This document shows, one piece after another, positions 35,491 to 43,853 of a stretch of 64,000 nt of DNA. The stretch comes from an uncultured Mobiluncus sp. (GTDB taxonomy: Bacteria; Actinomycetota; Actinomycetes; Actinomycetales; Actinomycetaceae), in contig NZ_CABTWO010000006.1 of assembly GCF_902488535.1 (NCBI RefSeq), positions 37,708-101,707 on the forward strand. The letters are read 5' to 3'. A program made the position numbers and the translations under genes. Position 1 is the stretch's first letter. Every line of letters begins with the position of its first letter. The notes beneath the pieces are model-generated. The model was given only the letters and a program-made list of their open reading frames with translations. It did no database searches and was not told where the DNA came from.

Positions 35491-37308
35491 GTGGGCGACA
35501 CCAGTCAGCGGGACAATCAAGACGCTTCAAACCAGCAATACGCTGGGGATTTGGTGCGTTTACTGGTGAAGCAGGGGTTCACGGACTGGTTTTACTGCCC
35601 CGGCTCCCGTGATGCCCCCTTGGGCTACGCCCTGCACCAGCTGGCCAACCATTGTCTGAATCTGCATGTTCGCATTGACGAGCGCGATGCGGCTTTTATG
35701 GCCCTCGGGGCGGCGCGCGCGGGGCATCCGGCAGTTTTGGTGATGACGTCTGGCACCGCTGTGGGCAACGCCCTGCCCGCGGTGATGGAGGCGGCCCACG
35801 CGGGTCTGCCGTTGTTGGTTCTTAGTGCGGATCGTCCCGTGGCACTGCGCGGCACCGGCGCGAACCAAACGACCTGGCAGCCGGGTATCTTCGGGGATTT
35901 TGTGCGCTTCGCTGCTGATATTCAACCCGGCGTCACCCCCGCGGAGCTGCAAGATACCGTGTCGGCCGCAGCGGCAGCTTGTCAGGGGGAAAGCGCCTCG
36001 CCTCACCCGGCCACCTCGGAAAAACACTTCCCCCTCCCCGGACCGGTGCACATTAACGCCAGCTTCATCGAACCTCTGGCGCCCCCCGAAACTATTGAGG
36101 CGTTCACCGCCCGCACCTCCCGCGCCAACACCAGCGAGGAACCTTTTGATCCACACCAGGCACCGCGCGGCACCCTGCTGATTGCCGGGGACCTCAGCGA
36201 CGCTACCTACGCTGACTTGCACGAGGCGGTCGAGAACGCGGGGATTCCCGTCATGGCCGAGCCGCAAACTGCCTGGCGGCGCCATCCTCACGCGGTGCGA
36301 GCCTATGCCAAAGCCGCCGGGACGACATTGTCAGCAGTGGTCGAACACAACCTGGAGCGAGTCATTGTCGCGGGTCGGCCTACCTTGACCAGGCCGATTA
36401 CGCGGCTCATTTCCCGCCGCGACATTCCCGTGGAAACCGTGGGGGCGCCGGGCACTACGGTCAACCTAGCGGGCAACATCGCTCGCCAGTGGACAGACGC
36501 GTCCGCCCTGGCTTGTGAACTGGTGAAAGTAGCGAAACCATCACCACCCGCAGCTCCCCACCAGTCAGCCGAGGCTCCGGAAAACTGGCTAGAAATGTGG
36601 CGTGCCGCGGGTGAAAAAGCAGCCGCGACCCTGACTCAGGACTGGGGTTTTCACAGCGCGGCGCAAGTGATTTGGGACAGCACTATGTATTCGCCCGAGC
36701 CGCTGGACCTGTACTTGGGGGCTTCCCTGACTATCCGGGTTTTCGACGCGGTGGCGCGCAATTCGGCCCCGAACCCGATTCCAGACCCCCCGCGGGCGGA
36801 CGTGCTGATGCCGCGAGCACCGAGAGAAAACCCCGCACACCCTGCCACCTTCACACCCGCTCAGTCCGTAAATCCCCAGGTCAGCACGTTAGACGCGCAC
36901 CGTGTCTTTACCAACAGGGGTCTGGCTGGGATTGATGGCACGATTGCTTCGGCGTGGGGGGCGGCGCTGGCTCGGCGCCAGCCAATGCGGCTGGTCTTTG
37001 GGGACGTGTCGTTTTTCCACGACCTGGGTGCCCTGTGCCACGGCCAGGCCGAAGAGGTGCCAAACCTGCAGGTCATTGTGATAAACAACGGGGGTGGGCG
37101 GATTTTTGGCGGGCTGGAGCACGGGGCGGCTCCGGCGGATACCTTTACCAGGATGTTCCTAACTCCCCAGGTCGGCGATGTTTGCGGGCTAGCTCGGGCG
37201 GCGGGCTGGCAAACCGAGCGGGTCGACAGCTTGGCGGGGTTGGTCTCGGCCCTGGCCCAACCGGTCAGGGGGATGAGCCTGCTGGAAATAGTCCTGCCCC
37301 CGGCCTGA
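35491..37308 (+). CDS. menD: 2-Succinyl-5-enolpyruvyl-6-hydroxy-3-cyclohexene-1-carboxylate synthase
   Basis: ThDP enzyme joining isochorismate and 2-oxoglutarate, the first committed step of menaquinone synthesis. About 605 aa. The N-terminal domain has FYCPGSRDAPLGYAL, RIDERDAAFMALG (Glu for ThDP activation) and MTSGTAVGNALPAVMEA; the C-terminal ThDP domain has FGDVSFFHDLGAL and VIVINNGGGRIFGGLE. GTG 35491 is preferred because GAAAGGG lies 6 bases before it; ATG 35467 in the same frame is the alternative and has only a weak site. The 246-base gap before it holds a possible -10 box (TAGCAT, 35365-35370) but no gene. Confidence 0.93.
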   Translation: MGDTSQRDNQDASNQQYAGDLVRLLVKQGFTDWFYCPGSRDAPLGYALHQLANHCLNLHVRIDERDAAFMALGAARAGHPAVLVMTSGTAVGNALPAVMEAAHAGLPLLVLSADRPVALRGTGANQTTWQPGIFGDFVRFAADIQPGVTPAELQDTVSAAAAACQGESASPHPATSEKHFPLPGPVHINASFIEPLAPPETIEAFTARTSRANTSEEPFDPHQAPRGTLLIAGDLSDATYADLHEAVENAGIPVMAEPQTAWRRHPHAVRAYAKAAGTTLSAVVEHNLERVIVAGRPTLTRPITRLISRRDIPVETVGAPGTTVNLAGNIARQWTDASALACELVKVAKPSPPAAPHQSAEAPENWLEMWRAAGEKAAATLTQDWGFHSAAQVIWDSTMYSPEPLDLYLGASLTIRVFDAVARNSAPNPIPDPPRADVLMPRAPRENPAHPATFTPAQSVNPQVSTLDAHRVFTNRGLAGIDGTIASAWGAALARRQPMRLVFGDVSFFHDLGALCHGQAEEVPNLQVIVINNGGGRIFGGLEHGAAPADTFTRMFLTPQVGDVCGLARAAGWQTERVDSLAGLVSALAQPVRGMSLLEIVLPPA

Positions 37309-37505
37309 CTCTGAACAATCCGGCGGTGGGGGAATATATTGCAAAAGTGTCGAAATGAAAGTTAGGACCTCTCGCGCCGGTGTCGGCGAGCCCAAACCCG
37401 GCAAATCCTACCTGAGAACGAGCTTTGACCACAGGACTCCGCCAGTATCCCAGGTAATTTTGGAGTCACCGGGTCGAAACCGGTCAGAACTTATGAGGAG
37501 AAACA

Positions 37506-39527
37506 GTGAGCGATACGAATAACCCCTGGGCTTCCCCCGAGGAAACGCCCGCGCCAGAAAACCAAGAAAATACCGGGTCCACTTCGGAACATCAAGAAAC
37601 GCAGATTCCCATGAATCCCCAAAACTTTAATGAGGCCGCGGCGTCTGACGACCCGCAGCCCACTGAGACGCAGGCCCCGAGCCTGAGCGGCCGGATTATC
37701 TCGGTTACCCCCGCTGGTCAGGCCAGCGCTGAACCCGCTGAGGCCAGCGATAATGCCAATCAGTCCGGTGTTAGTGCGGTTGCGCAGGCTTCTAGTGAAG
37801 TCGCGGGCGCGGGATCCACAAGTTCGGCAGGTGACGGGTTCACCAGTCCGTCCGGGAGCGTCCCTGCTGGCCAGCCCGTTGGCGGCTCCACCGGTTCGCC
37901 CTACACCGCCCCGGCTCAGCCGACCGACACCGCTTCTGACAACGTGACCGACCTCACTTCTGCCAACGCCGCGAACACGACCAACCCGGCGAACCCGGCT
38001 AACGCGGCCAACCCGGCGAGCGCGAACCCTTCGGCACAGTACGGCGCCAACGCTTTTTGGGGCACCACTCCGGGCTTCTCCGACCCCCTTGCAAACGCGA
38101 ACCCGGCAAACTCCCAATCCGCCGCGGCCAGCCCGAACCAAGGTCAGCCAGTCGGCTCCAACTCCGGCCAGCCGGGCTATCAGGGAGGCAATCCGTTTGC
38201 GACTTCTGCCCCATTTGCCGGCACCCGCGGGGCGACGAACCCGCTGCAAAACAGTTTGACCTGGGCGGCGACCCCGGGGGATAAAAAGGAAAAAAGCCGT
38301 CCCGGTTGGGGAGCCTTGATTGGCGTGGCTGTGGCCGCATCATTGCTGAGTACCGGTGGTTTGTACGCCATCGAACAGAGCGGCTTGCTCGGGCACGACG
38401 GGGAAACCACCAGTTCCACCCTGTTCAACCCGGAGGACAAGGACGTGGCTACTCCCGAGCCGGTGGCAAACTCCAACTCGCAGAACCCGAACTGGGAGGC
38501 CGTGGCTAAAGCGGTCCGCCCCTCCGTGGTGGCGATTTCGGTGGAAACGAACAACGAATCCGACCAGGGTTCCGGCTCGATTATCGACTCGAAAGGCCAC
38601 ATCCTGACCAACAATCACGTGGTGGCGGGAGCCGCGGACGGCAACGGGGTCATTACCGTGGAACTGTTCGACGGACGCTTGTACAAAGCGAAAATCGTGG
38701 GCCGTGACGTGCTGACTGACCTGGCAGTAATAAAGATTGAGAACCCGCCGAAAGACTTGACCGTGGCGCCGTTGGGCAACTCCGACGACCTGAAAGTCGG
38801 GGAGTCGGTCGCGGCTATCGGTAACCCTTTGGGGCTGTCGTCTACCGTCACCACGGGTATTGTCTCGGCGCTGAACCGTCCGGTGCGGGTGCAAGCGGTG
38901 CAGGGAGGCAGTCCCGACAGCGAGGATGAGCAAGATCCCTTTGGCCTGCGGCGTTACTTTGGTGGCGGGATGCTGCAACCTTCCCAGCCTGAAAAAAGCA
39001 CCGCTCCTACTGAAGTCACCACGAACGCGATTCAGGTGGATGCGGCGGTGAACCCGGGTAACTCCGGCGGTCCGTTGTTCGATTCACGAGGGCGGATAGT
39101 GGGCGTGACCTCGTCCATTGCGAGTCTTTCGGGTTCCGGCGGCTCGACCGGCGAGGGCCAGGCGGGCTCTATCGGGTTGGGATTTGCCATTCCGATTAAT
39201 CAGGCTTCGATGATTGCCACCCAGCTCATTGATCACGGCGAAGCGGTGCACGCGGCCCTCGGCGTCGTCGTGGGCCAAGAGGTCGCCACCGTGGACAAAG
39301 TGTCCCGTTTGGGTGCGCGGGTCCAGGAAATCAACTCCGGTTCGGCCGCGGATAAAGCCGGTTTGAAGCAGGGAGACATCATCACCAAGATTGATGGCAA
39401 GCCCGTGAAAGGCTCGTTGTCCCTGGTCGGCTTCGTGCGCCAGTATGCAGTGGGTGACACGGTGGAACTGACCGTGGTGCGTAACGGGTCGGAAAAGAAG
39501 ATTCCCGTGACGCTCCAGGCGCAATAG
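37506..39527 (+). CDS. Membrane-anchored HtrA/DegP-type serine protease with PDZ domain
   Basis: 673 aa. A long disordered cytoplasmic N-terminus (1-260), rich in Pro/Ala/Asn/Ser with NPANPANAANPASANP-type repeats, precedes one membrane helix (about 267-288). The trypsin-like domain outside the membrane has His371 (LTNNHVVAG), Asp405 (LTDLAVIK) and Ser520 (NPGNSGGPL). One PDZ domain follows (about 585-670: GSAADKAGLKQGDIITKIDGKPV). Proteins of this class handle damaged or regulatory envelope proteins. GAGGAG lies 5 bases before the GTG start. A weak promoter candidate (TTGACC 37425, TATCCC 37446) is upstream. It ends at a hairpin shared with convergent menG. Confidence 0.94.
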   Translation: MSDTNNPWASPEETPAPENQENTGSTSEHQETQIPMNPQNFNEAAASDDPQPTETQAPSLSGRIISVTPAGQASAEPAEASDNANQSGVSAVAQASSEVAGAGSTSSAGDGFTSPSGSVPAGQPVGGSTGSPYTAPAQPTDTASDNVTDLTSANAANTTNPANPANAANPASANPSAQYGANAFWGTTPGFSDPLANANPANSQSAAASPNQGQPVGSNSGQPGYQGGNPFATSAPFAGTRGATNPLQNSLTWAATPGDKKEKSRPGWGALIGVAVAASLLSTGGLYAIEQSGLLGHDGETTSSTLFNPEDKDVATPEPVANSNSQNPNWEAVAKAVRPSVVAISVETNNESDQGSGSIIDSKGHILTNNHVVAGAADGNGVITVELFDGRLYKAKIVGRDVLTDLAVIKIENPPKDLTVAPLGNSDDLKVGESVAAIGNPLGLSSTVTTGIVSALNRPVRVQAVQGGSPDSEDEQDPFGLRRYFGGGMLQPSQPEKSTAPTEVTTNAIQVDAAVNPGNSGGPLFDSRGRIVGVTSSIASLSGSGGSTGEGQAGSIGLGFAIPINQASMIATQLIDHGEAVHAALGVVVGQEVATVDKVSRLGARVQEINSGSAADKAGLKQGDIITKIDGKPVKGSLSLVGFVRQYAVGDTVELTVVRNGSEKKIPVTLQAQ

Positions 39528-39552
39528 GCGCGAGCACGTGTTTGGCTGGCCT

Positions 39553-39576
39553 GGTCGCTGCCTTCGGGCGGCGGCC
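39553..39576. terminator. Hairpin between convergent htrA-type gene and menG
   Basis: GGTCGCTGCC (39553-39562), TTCG tetraloop, GGCGGCGGCC (39567-39576), a 10-bp stem with two G-U pairs and the very stable UUCG loop. It lies in the 75-base gap between convergent stops. It has no clear U-tract, so its efficiency as a terminator is uncertain. Confidence 0.5.
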
Positions 39577-39602
39577 TGCCTGGCATTTAAGCCGGGCTGT
39601 GG

Positions 39603-40295
39603 CTATTTCAGTTTGTAACCTCGGTGCAGGGCGACGATACCGCCGGTGAGGTTCTTGAGCTGCAGGCGCTCGAAACCCGCCGCGCGCAGGTGGGCGGCGA
39701 ACTCGTACTGAGAGGGCCAAGCCAAGATGGATTCCGCCAGGTAGTCATACGCCACGGCGTCGGTGGAAAATAGCCGGGCAATCGGCGGCATGACCCGGTG
39801 CAAAAAGAACCGATAAACTGCTCTAAACGGGGCAAAAGTCGGGCGGGAAAACTCGCACACCACCACGTGCCCGCCGGGGCGCACCACCCGGTAAAACTCC
39901 CGCAAAGCCCGGTCCGGGTCCGACACGTTGCGCAGCCCGAAACTGATGGTGACGCAGTCAAAAGTGTTGTCAGGAAAGTCCAGGTTCATCGCGTCGCCCT
40001 GCTGAAAGTCGATCTCCGGGTGACGCCGGCGCCCCTCGGCAATCATGCCTTCGGAAAAGTCGACCGCCACAACTTTGGCTCCGGCGCGCACGAACTCAAT
40101 CGAGCTGGCGCCGGTCCCAGCGGCCACATCTAGCACCTTCAAAAATGGCCGTGTCACCACCGCGCGCTTCACATGGGCGCGCCACACTTTTTCCTGCCCC
40201 AGGGAGGCGAGGAAATTCATCAGGTCGTAACGGCCGGCCACGGCGTTGAACATGGATTGGACGTCGTGAGGATTCTTGTCGAGGTTCGCGCGCAT
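39603..40295 (-). CDS. menG: Demethylmenaquinone methyltransferase (MenG/UbiE)
   Basis: SAM-dependent methyltransferase for the last step of menaquinone synthesis. 230 aa from ATG 40295 (MRANLDKNPHDVQSMFNAVAGRYDLMN). SAM-binding motif I is VLDVAAGTGASSIEF; the family blocks FDCVTISFGLRNVSDPDRALREFYRVVRPGGHVVVCEFS and LTGGIVALHRG are present. A GTG further upstream keeps the frame open, but ATG 40295 sits 7 bases after TAGGAT on the minus strand, the leaderless arrangement seen at menB and menF, and matches the usual start of the family. Confidence 0.94.
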   Translation of the reverse strand: MRANLDKNPHDVQSMFNAVAGRYDLMNFLASLGQEKVWRAHVKRAVVTRPFLKVLDVAAGTGASSIEFVRAGAKVVAVDFSEGMIAEGRRRHPEIDFQQGDAMNLDFPDNTFDCVTISFGLRNVSDPDRALREFYRVVRPGGHVVVCEFSRPTFAPFRAVYRFFLHRVMPPIARLFSTDAVAYDYLAESILAWPSQYEFAAHLRAAGFERLQLKNLTGGIVALHRGYKLK

Positions 40296-40302
40296 GGGTT
40301 CT

Positions 40303-40308
40303 ATCCTA
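40303..40308 (-). promoter_or_regulatory. -10 box of a leaderless promoter for menG
   Basis: TAGGAT on the minus strand, 7 bases before ATG 40295. Confidence 0.6.
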
Positions 40309-40344
40309 CCGCCAGGTCCGCGGCGGGGTTTCACGTCATGCCCT

Positions 40345-40471
40345 GCACGAACGACCGATTTCGGTTCGGTTTGGAGCCCCTTTATTCAGCCAGAATCGGG
40401 TCTAACAGCGGTTTTGCACAAGCACGGTGGTGCAATGACGTAGATTTAGGTCTGAAATCGGTCGTTCGCGC
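40345..40471. repeat. 127-bp element with terminal inverted repeats, MITE-like
   Basis: CGAACGACCGATTTC (40348-40362) and its perfect reverse complement (40454-40468) form 15-bp ends, extended to 18 bp with one mismatch (GCA/GCG). Inside is a second hairpin, TTGCAC (40414-40419) with GTGCAA (40430-40435). There is no open frame of note and no clear target-site duplication. It lies in the 631-base menG-PEBP divergent gap. Seen: the repeats. Inferred: mobile-element origin. Confidence 0.5.
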
Positions 40472-40492
40472 GGGGTTGGAGAGTCAGCCGGG

Positions 40493-40605
40493 GGCGCTTC
40501 GTCGCGGGGGCGCTCGCGAGAGGCGAAAGGGGGAGTGCCCCCTCGCGTTTTGCGCGACTATTGTCGCAAAACGCTCACCCCCCAGCCTCTCGCTGAGTCG
40601 CCCCC
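40493..40605. repeat. Long imperfect GC-rich hairpin
   Basis: The core GCGTTTTGCG (from 40545) pairs with CGCAAAACGC (to 40574). Moving outward, GCGAGAGG pairs with CCTCTCGC and GGGGGCG with CGCCCCC, so a foldback of about 110 bases is possible. No gene ends at it: menG points left and PEBP points right. Confidence 0.5.
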
Positions 40606-40715
40606 CTGCTCCGGTCGCGCCCGATGTCCCGGCTTGCGTGCGGTGATGAGGGGGAGAAATGGCGTCAAACTAAGCGTCAATGGTGCAGAGTCTTGCGTCA
40701 GGTCTGCTGCACGCA

Positions 40716-40759
40716 CGCTTTGAGCGATTTTGCTACATGTAACAAAATCGCTCAAAGCG
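40716..40759. repeat. 44-bp near-perfect palindrome
   Basis: CGCTTTGAGCGATTTTG (40716-40732) and its exact reverse complement (40743-40759) are 17-bp arms around a 10-base centre that itself contains TACATGTA. This is a terminator-like or operator-like structure in a divergent gap. Just upstream, GCGTCA occurs three times (40662, 40674 and 40695). Confidence 0.6.
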
Positions 40760-40926
40760 GCGTTCCGCAGTAGTAATACCTGGATTTAGAGGGAGCGAGT
40801 CTGGGTTACGCCAAGCTACACTTAAGGCGTATCTATCCTCGCCGGTCAGCACAGACTGTCGTGTCGGCTGGCGAGATTACCGACCGCACACCGAAACTCG
40901 AATACCCCCAACAGTTAGGAAACACC

Positions 40927-41475
40927 ATGAATTTAGATTCTCGTCCCCTCGCCCCACACCCTTATGCTGAGGCGCTCCCGCAGCTACCGTCCTTTACCCT
41001 CACCAGTGAAAACTTGCAGGAGGGAGTGGCCATGCCCCGCGACTTTTCCGGGGAGGGCGCAAACCTTTCACCCCAGCTGTCCTGGTCTGGGGCGCCAGCG
41101 CAGACCGCCTCTTATGTCCTGAGTTGTTTCGATCCTGATGCCCCCACGCCGTCCGGCTACTGGCATTGGACCGTGGTGGATATTCCCCCGTCAGTGACTT
41201 CCCTGCCGCTGGGGGCAGGAGCGGACGACGCGACCATTCAGGCCGTGACTGAGGGACGGGCATTTCATATCCGTAACGATACCGGGGTTTTTGCTTACGA
41301 CGGCCCGTTTCCGCCGGCGGGGGACCGGGAACATCGCTATGTTTTTGCAGTTCATGCCCTGAAAATCCCCAGCCTTGAGCTGGCTCCGGACACCGCGACG
41401 AACGCCACGGTACACTTCATGAGCCTGTTCAACGGATTGGCGCGCGCGACCCTGACCGCCACTTATCGCCGCTAG
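40927..41475 (+). CDS. YbhB/YbcL-family (PEBP) protein
   Basis: 182-aa phosphatidylethanolamine-binding-protein homologue, probably cytoplasmic. Characteristic blocks are FSGEGANLSPQLSWSGAP, FDPDAPTPSGYWHWTVVDIP, the ligand-pocket region NDTGVFAYDGPFPPAGDREHRYVFAVHAL and a C-terminal helix. The bacterial role is poorly defined. ATG 40927 is chosen because TTAGGAA lies 6 bases upstream; the frame is open back to GTG 40861, which lacks a site. It is convergent with menF, 89 bases apart. Confidence 0.88.
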   Translation: MNLDSRPLAPHPYAEALPQLPSFTLTSENLQEGVAMPRDFSGEGANLSPQLSWSGAPAQTASYVLSCFDPDAPTPSGYWHWTVVDIPPSVTSLPLGAGADDATIQAVTEGRAFHIRNDTGVFAYDGPFPPAGDREHRYVFAVHALKIPSLELAPDTATNATVHFMSLFNGLARATLTATYRR

Positions 41476-41564
41476 TGGCTTAGCAGCGCGGCGGCGCTAG
41501 GGCAGCGGTCGCACCCAACCCGCCCATTGGCAAGGTCGGGTAATCCTCCCGCGCGCCCCGCGGG

Positions 41565-42869
41565 TCACTCAGCCGACAAGTCCAGGCAATCCCGGATTGG
41601 CGCCAGTTTTGCCCCGGTTTCCCGCCACTCGGTTTCTGGGTCGGAATCTGCCATGATGCCCGCCCCGACCCAGGCCTCCACGCCGAGCGCATCGAGCTGG
41701 GCGCACCGCAGCGCCAAAGCCAACTGACCCCCACCCTGGGCATCGACCCAGCCCACCGGCCCGGCGTAACGCCCGCGATCCGCTTCAAACCGGGAGATAA
41801 ACGTCCGCGCAAAATCCCGCGGCAGCCCGCACACCGCCGCCGTGGGGTGAAACTGCGCGACCAGGTGCAACAGCGTCTTGCCCGCCGGCACCCGCAGGTG
41901 CAAATCCGTGGCCAGATGGGTCAGATTCGGCAGCTGTAACAGGTAAGGCCCGCTCGCCCCCAAATCGGGGTCGACGCGACGCAAAGGCTCCGCCACCGAA
42001 CGCAGCGCCACCTGGTGTTCCGCCAAGTTTTTCGCCGAATGAGCCAAATCCACGTCCTCGCCGGGCGTCGCCGTGCCCGCCAAAACTCGCGAATGTGCCC
42101 GTCCCGAGGCAGCTTCCAGCAGCATCTCCGGCGTGGCTCCGACCAGCCCTCCGACATTGAAAATCCAGCAAGTCGGGTAGCGTTCGCGCAGGCGGGCAGC
42201 CAAAGCCCCGCCGGCTGCCCGTGCCCGCTCCGCGCCAGCCTCCCCGGCGAACTCGAAGCGTGCCGGGCGAGCCATCACGATTTTTTCCGCTTTGCCCGCC
42301 CGGATGGCGCGCACGGCGGCGGCGACGTTTTCCTGGTAAGACGTTTTTCCCACTACGGCGGCGGGTCGCGTCTGCAGGGCATCTTGGCGCTGGCGGTGGG
42401 GAAAGTTTTTAATCCAAGCTATGGCGGCCCGATACAATCGGGCCGCTCGAGGCTCATCGGGACTCGCGGCCTGATAAGCCACGGTAATCCACGCCCCCTC
42501 CTCGTCGCTTCCCACCAGGAATGACGGCAGGACAAACACCGGAGTCGCCGAGCGGTTAAAACCAAAGGACGCAAAAGCCACCGGGCCCGTGCCGCGTCGC
42601 TGCACCGCATCAAACACCTGGGCGTGGCGTCCCACCAGGAACCACGCCGCCCCAGCCCGATCCAGGTCTGAGCCGTCCTCCCAATGCCAGGCCGGCGCAA
42701 AGTCCTGACCGGGAAAATCTCCCAAACCCGGCGCAGCCAACGTGAGGGGGGCGCCTTGTGCAGGGGGAGAAGCAAAGAAAAATCCGTCCGTGGGGAGCGC
42801 CGCGGCCTCCATCGGAACCAGCTCCGGGTACAAATCGCGGTCAAGGGCGCGAGTGTGGACGAATAGCAC
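41565..42869 (-). CDS. menF: Isochorismate synthase
   Basis: Chorismate-utilising enzyme that makes isochorismate for MenD. 434 aa; the chorismate-binding domain (about 150-430) has KIVMARPARF, CWIFNVGGLVGATPEMLL, VLAGTATPGED, HLATDLHLRV, PTAAVCGLPRDFA and the strongly conserved FEADRGRYAGPVGWVDAQGGG. An entC-type siderophore role is formally possible, but the seven men genes around it make MenF the better call. GTG 42869 lies 6 bases after TAGGAT on the minus strand (leaderless). Confidence 0.92.
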   Translation of the reverse strand: MLFVHTRALDRDLYPELVPMEAAALPTDGFFFASPPAQGAPLTLAAPGLGDFPGQDFAPAWHWEDGSDLDRAGAAWFLVGRHAQVFDAVQRRGTGPVAFASFGFNRSATPVFVLPSFLVGSDEEGAWITVAYQAASPDEPRAARLYRAAIAWIKNFPHRQRQDALQTRPAAVVGKTSYQENVAAAVRAIRAGKAEKIVMARPARFEFAGEAGAERARAAGGALAARLRERYPTCWIFNVGGLVGATPEMLLEAASGRAHSRVLAGTATPGEDVDLAHSAKNLAEHQVALRSVAEPLRRVDPDLGASGPYLLQLPNLTHLATDLHLRVPAGKTLLHLVAQFHPTAAVCGLPRDFARTFISRFEADRGRYAGPVGWVDAQGGGQLALALRCAQLDALGVEAWVGAGIMADSDPETEWRETGAKLAPIRDCLDLSAE

Positions 42870-42875
42870 CCATCC

Positions 42876-42881
42876 ATCCTA
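42876..42881 (-). promoter_or_regulatory. -10 box of a leaderless promoter for menF
   Basis: TAGGAT on the minus strand, 6 bases before GTG 42869. Confidence 0.6.
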
Positions 42882-42977
42882 GGTTCCCCGTCCTCGCGCC
42901 CAAAACCAGCAGGGTAGCATGCGGGTGGACTCCCGACGCGGCCCTACGCCCGAGAGCACAGAACCTCCCACCAGCTG

Positions 42978-43268
42978 CAATACCGTAATTTGATGCGGGT
43001 ATTGTTTAGTGCCACTGAGGTTCGGGGTTCAATCTGACGTTCGACCCCGGGGGTGTCCCCCGTGTCGCCGCGTCGTGATATTTCAGAGCCGGGAGAACCG
43101 GGAGCCCGCGGGTTCCCGGTATATCGTCACAGGTTTATAGGATGGGTGGAGACGTTGCCAGCAGTGAGCAGGGAAATCCGCGCGACAAACCTGCCGGGCC
43201 GCGGCGGCTACCGGCCAGCCGTCCCCTCTCAATAGGGACCCAAGTCCCAATTAGAAAACTCTTTTTTT
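42978..43268. other. Structured intergenic region between menF and nuoA
   Basis: The 592-base gap 42870-43461 has no supported gene. It carries a run of inverted repeats: CAATACC/GGTATTG (42978-43004), CGGGGT/ACCCCG (43023-43049), CGGGGG-TGT-CCCCCG (43048-43062, overlapping the previous arm and so mutually exclusive with it), CCGGGAGCCCG/CGGGTTCCCGG (43098-43119), and GGGAC-CCAA-GTCCC (43235-43248) followed 12 bases later by a run of seven T. It may encode a small RNA ending near 43268, or be a long regulatory leader; neither is shown. Confidence 0.4.
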
Positions 43269-43350
43269 CCTAAATCGAATCCCCACCACGGGGCCTAGAT
43301 TGCGCAAAATCACGAGAAACTCGGCGATAATCCTGCATTTCGTACAAAAT

Positions 43351-43380
43351 TTACTGAGTTCGGAGGAAAAACTGTAGGGT
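43351..43380 (+). promoter_or_regulatory. Candidate promoter of the nuo operon
   Basis: TTACTG (43351-43356), an 18-base spacer and TAGGGT (43375-43380). The leader would be about 75 bases. An alternative -10, TACAAA, lies at 43343-43348. Confidence 0.4.
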
Positions 43381-43461
43381 GGAGCTGGCAACTCGCTTGG
43401 GAAGATTTTGCTGGTTATGGTGCCGGCAGGCAACTCAGGTGTTTTCAAAGATGGAGAAGCT

Positions 43462-43821
43462 ATGAACGTTTACGTAGCGCTGCTGATAATGCTGTTAGTA
43501 GCCGCGGTAGTGGCCTTAGCTGGGGTTTTGTCCGGTTATCTGTTCGGTCCCACGAAACCAAACCGCGTTAAGAATGCCAAGTATGAATGTGGCTGTGACC
43601 CCACTCCGGCTCGCGGAAACCAGGCGCGTTTCCCGGTTAAGTACTACCTAACCGCCATGATGTTTATCGTTTTCGACATCGAGGTGGTTTTTCTTTACCC
43701 CTGGGCGATTTCCTTTTTCCAGCAAGGAAAGTTCGGCATGTTCGTCATGATGACTTTCGTGGAACTGCTGGCAGTGCCCTTTATCTATGTGTGGGCCCGT
43801 CGCGGCTTTGACTGGAACTAA
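43462..43821 (+). CDS. nuoA: NADH-quinone oxidoreductase subunit A
   Basis: First gene of a complete 14-gene complex I operon. 119 aa with three membrane helices and the conserved loop [23 protein letters not shown] and [11 protein letters not shown]. The start is ATG 43462, supported by GATGGAG 5-6 bases upstream; the longer frame from ATG 43408 lacks a site. Confidence 0.97.
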   Translation: MNVYVALLIMLLVAAVVALAGVLSGYLFGPTKPNRVKNAKYECGCDPTPARGNQARFPVKYYLTAMMFIVFDIEVVFLYPWAISFFQQGKFGMFVMMTFVELLAVPFIYVWARRGFDWN

Positions 43822-43853
43822 ACCGTTCCAAGTATTTTGGAGGAAACCATAAA

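Noticed and set aside
37968..38030. Repeat array in the HtrA-type gene as a CRISPR or tandem-repeat locus
   Set aside because: It is short, imperfect and in frame, encoding an Asn-Pro-Ala low-complexity linker.
40173..40755. Open frames at 40173-40646 and 40558-40755 in the menG-PEBP gap
   Set aside because: They cover inverted repeats and the menG start, have no start signals, and have low-complexity Arg/Pro composition.
43021..43050. tRNA T-arm-like sequence (GGTTCAATC and GTTCGACCCC)
   Set aside because: No acceptor stem, anticodon arm or D-arm can be placed around it.
43053..43235. 60-codon open frame between menF and nuoA
   Set aside because: No ribosome binding site, no recognisable protein, and it coincides with several hairpins.
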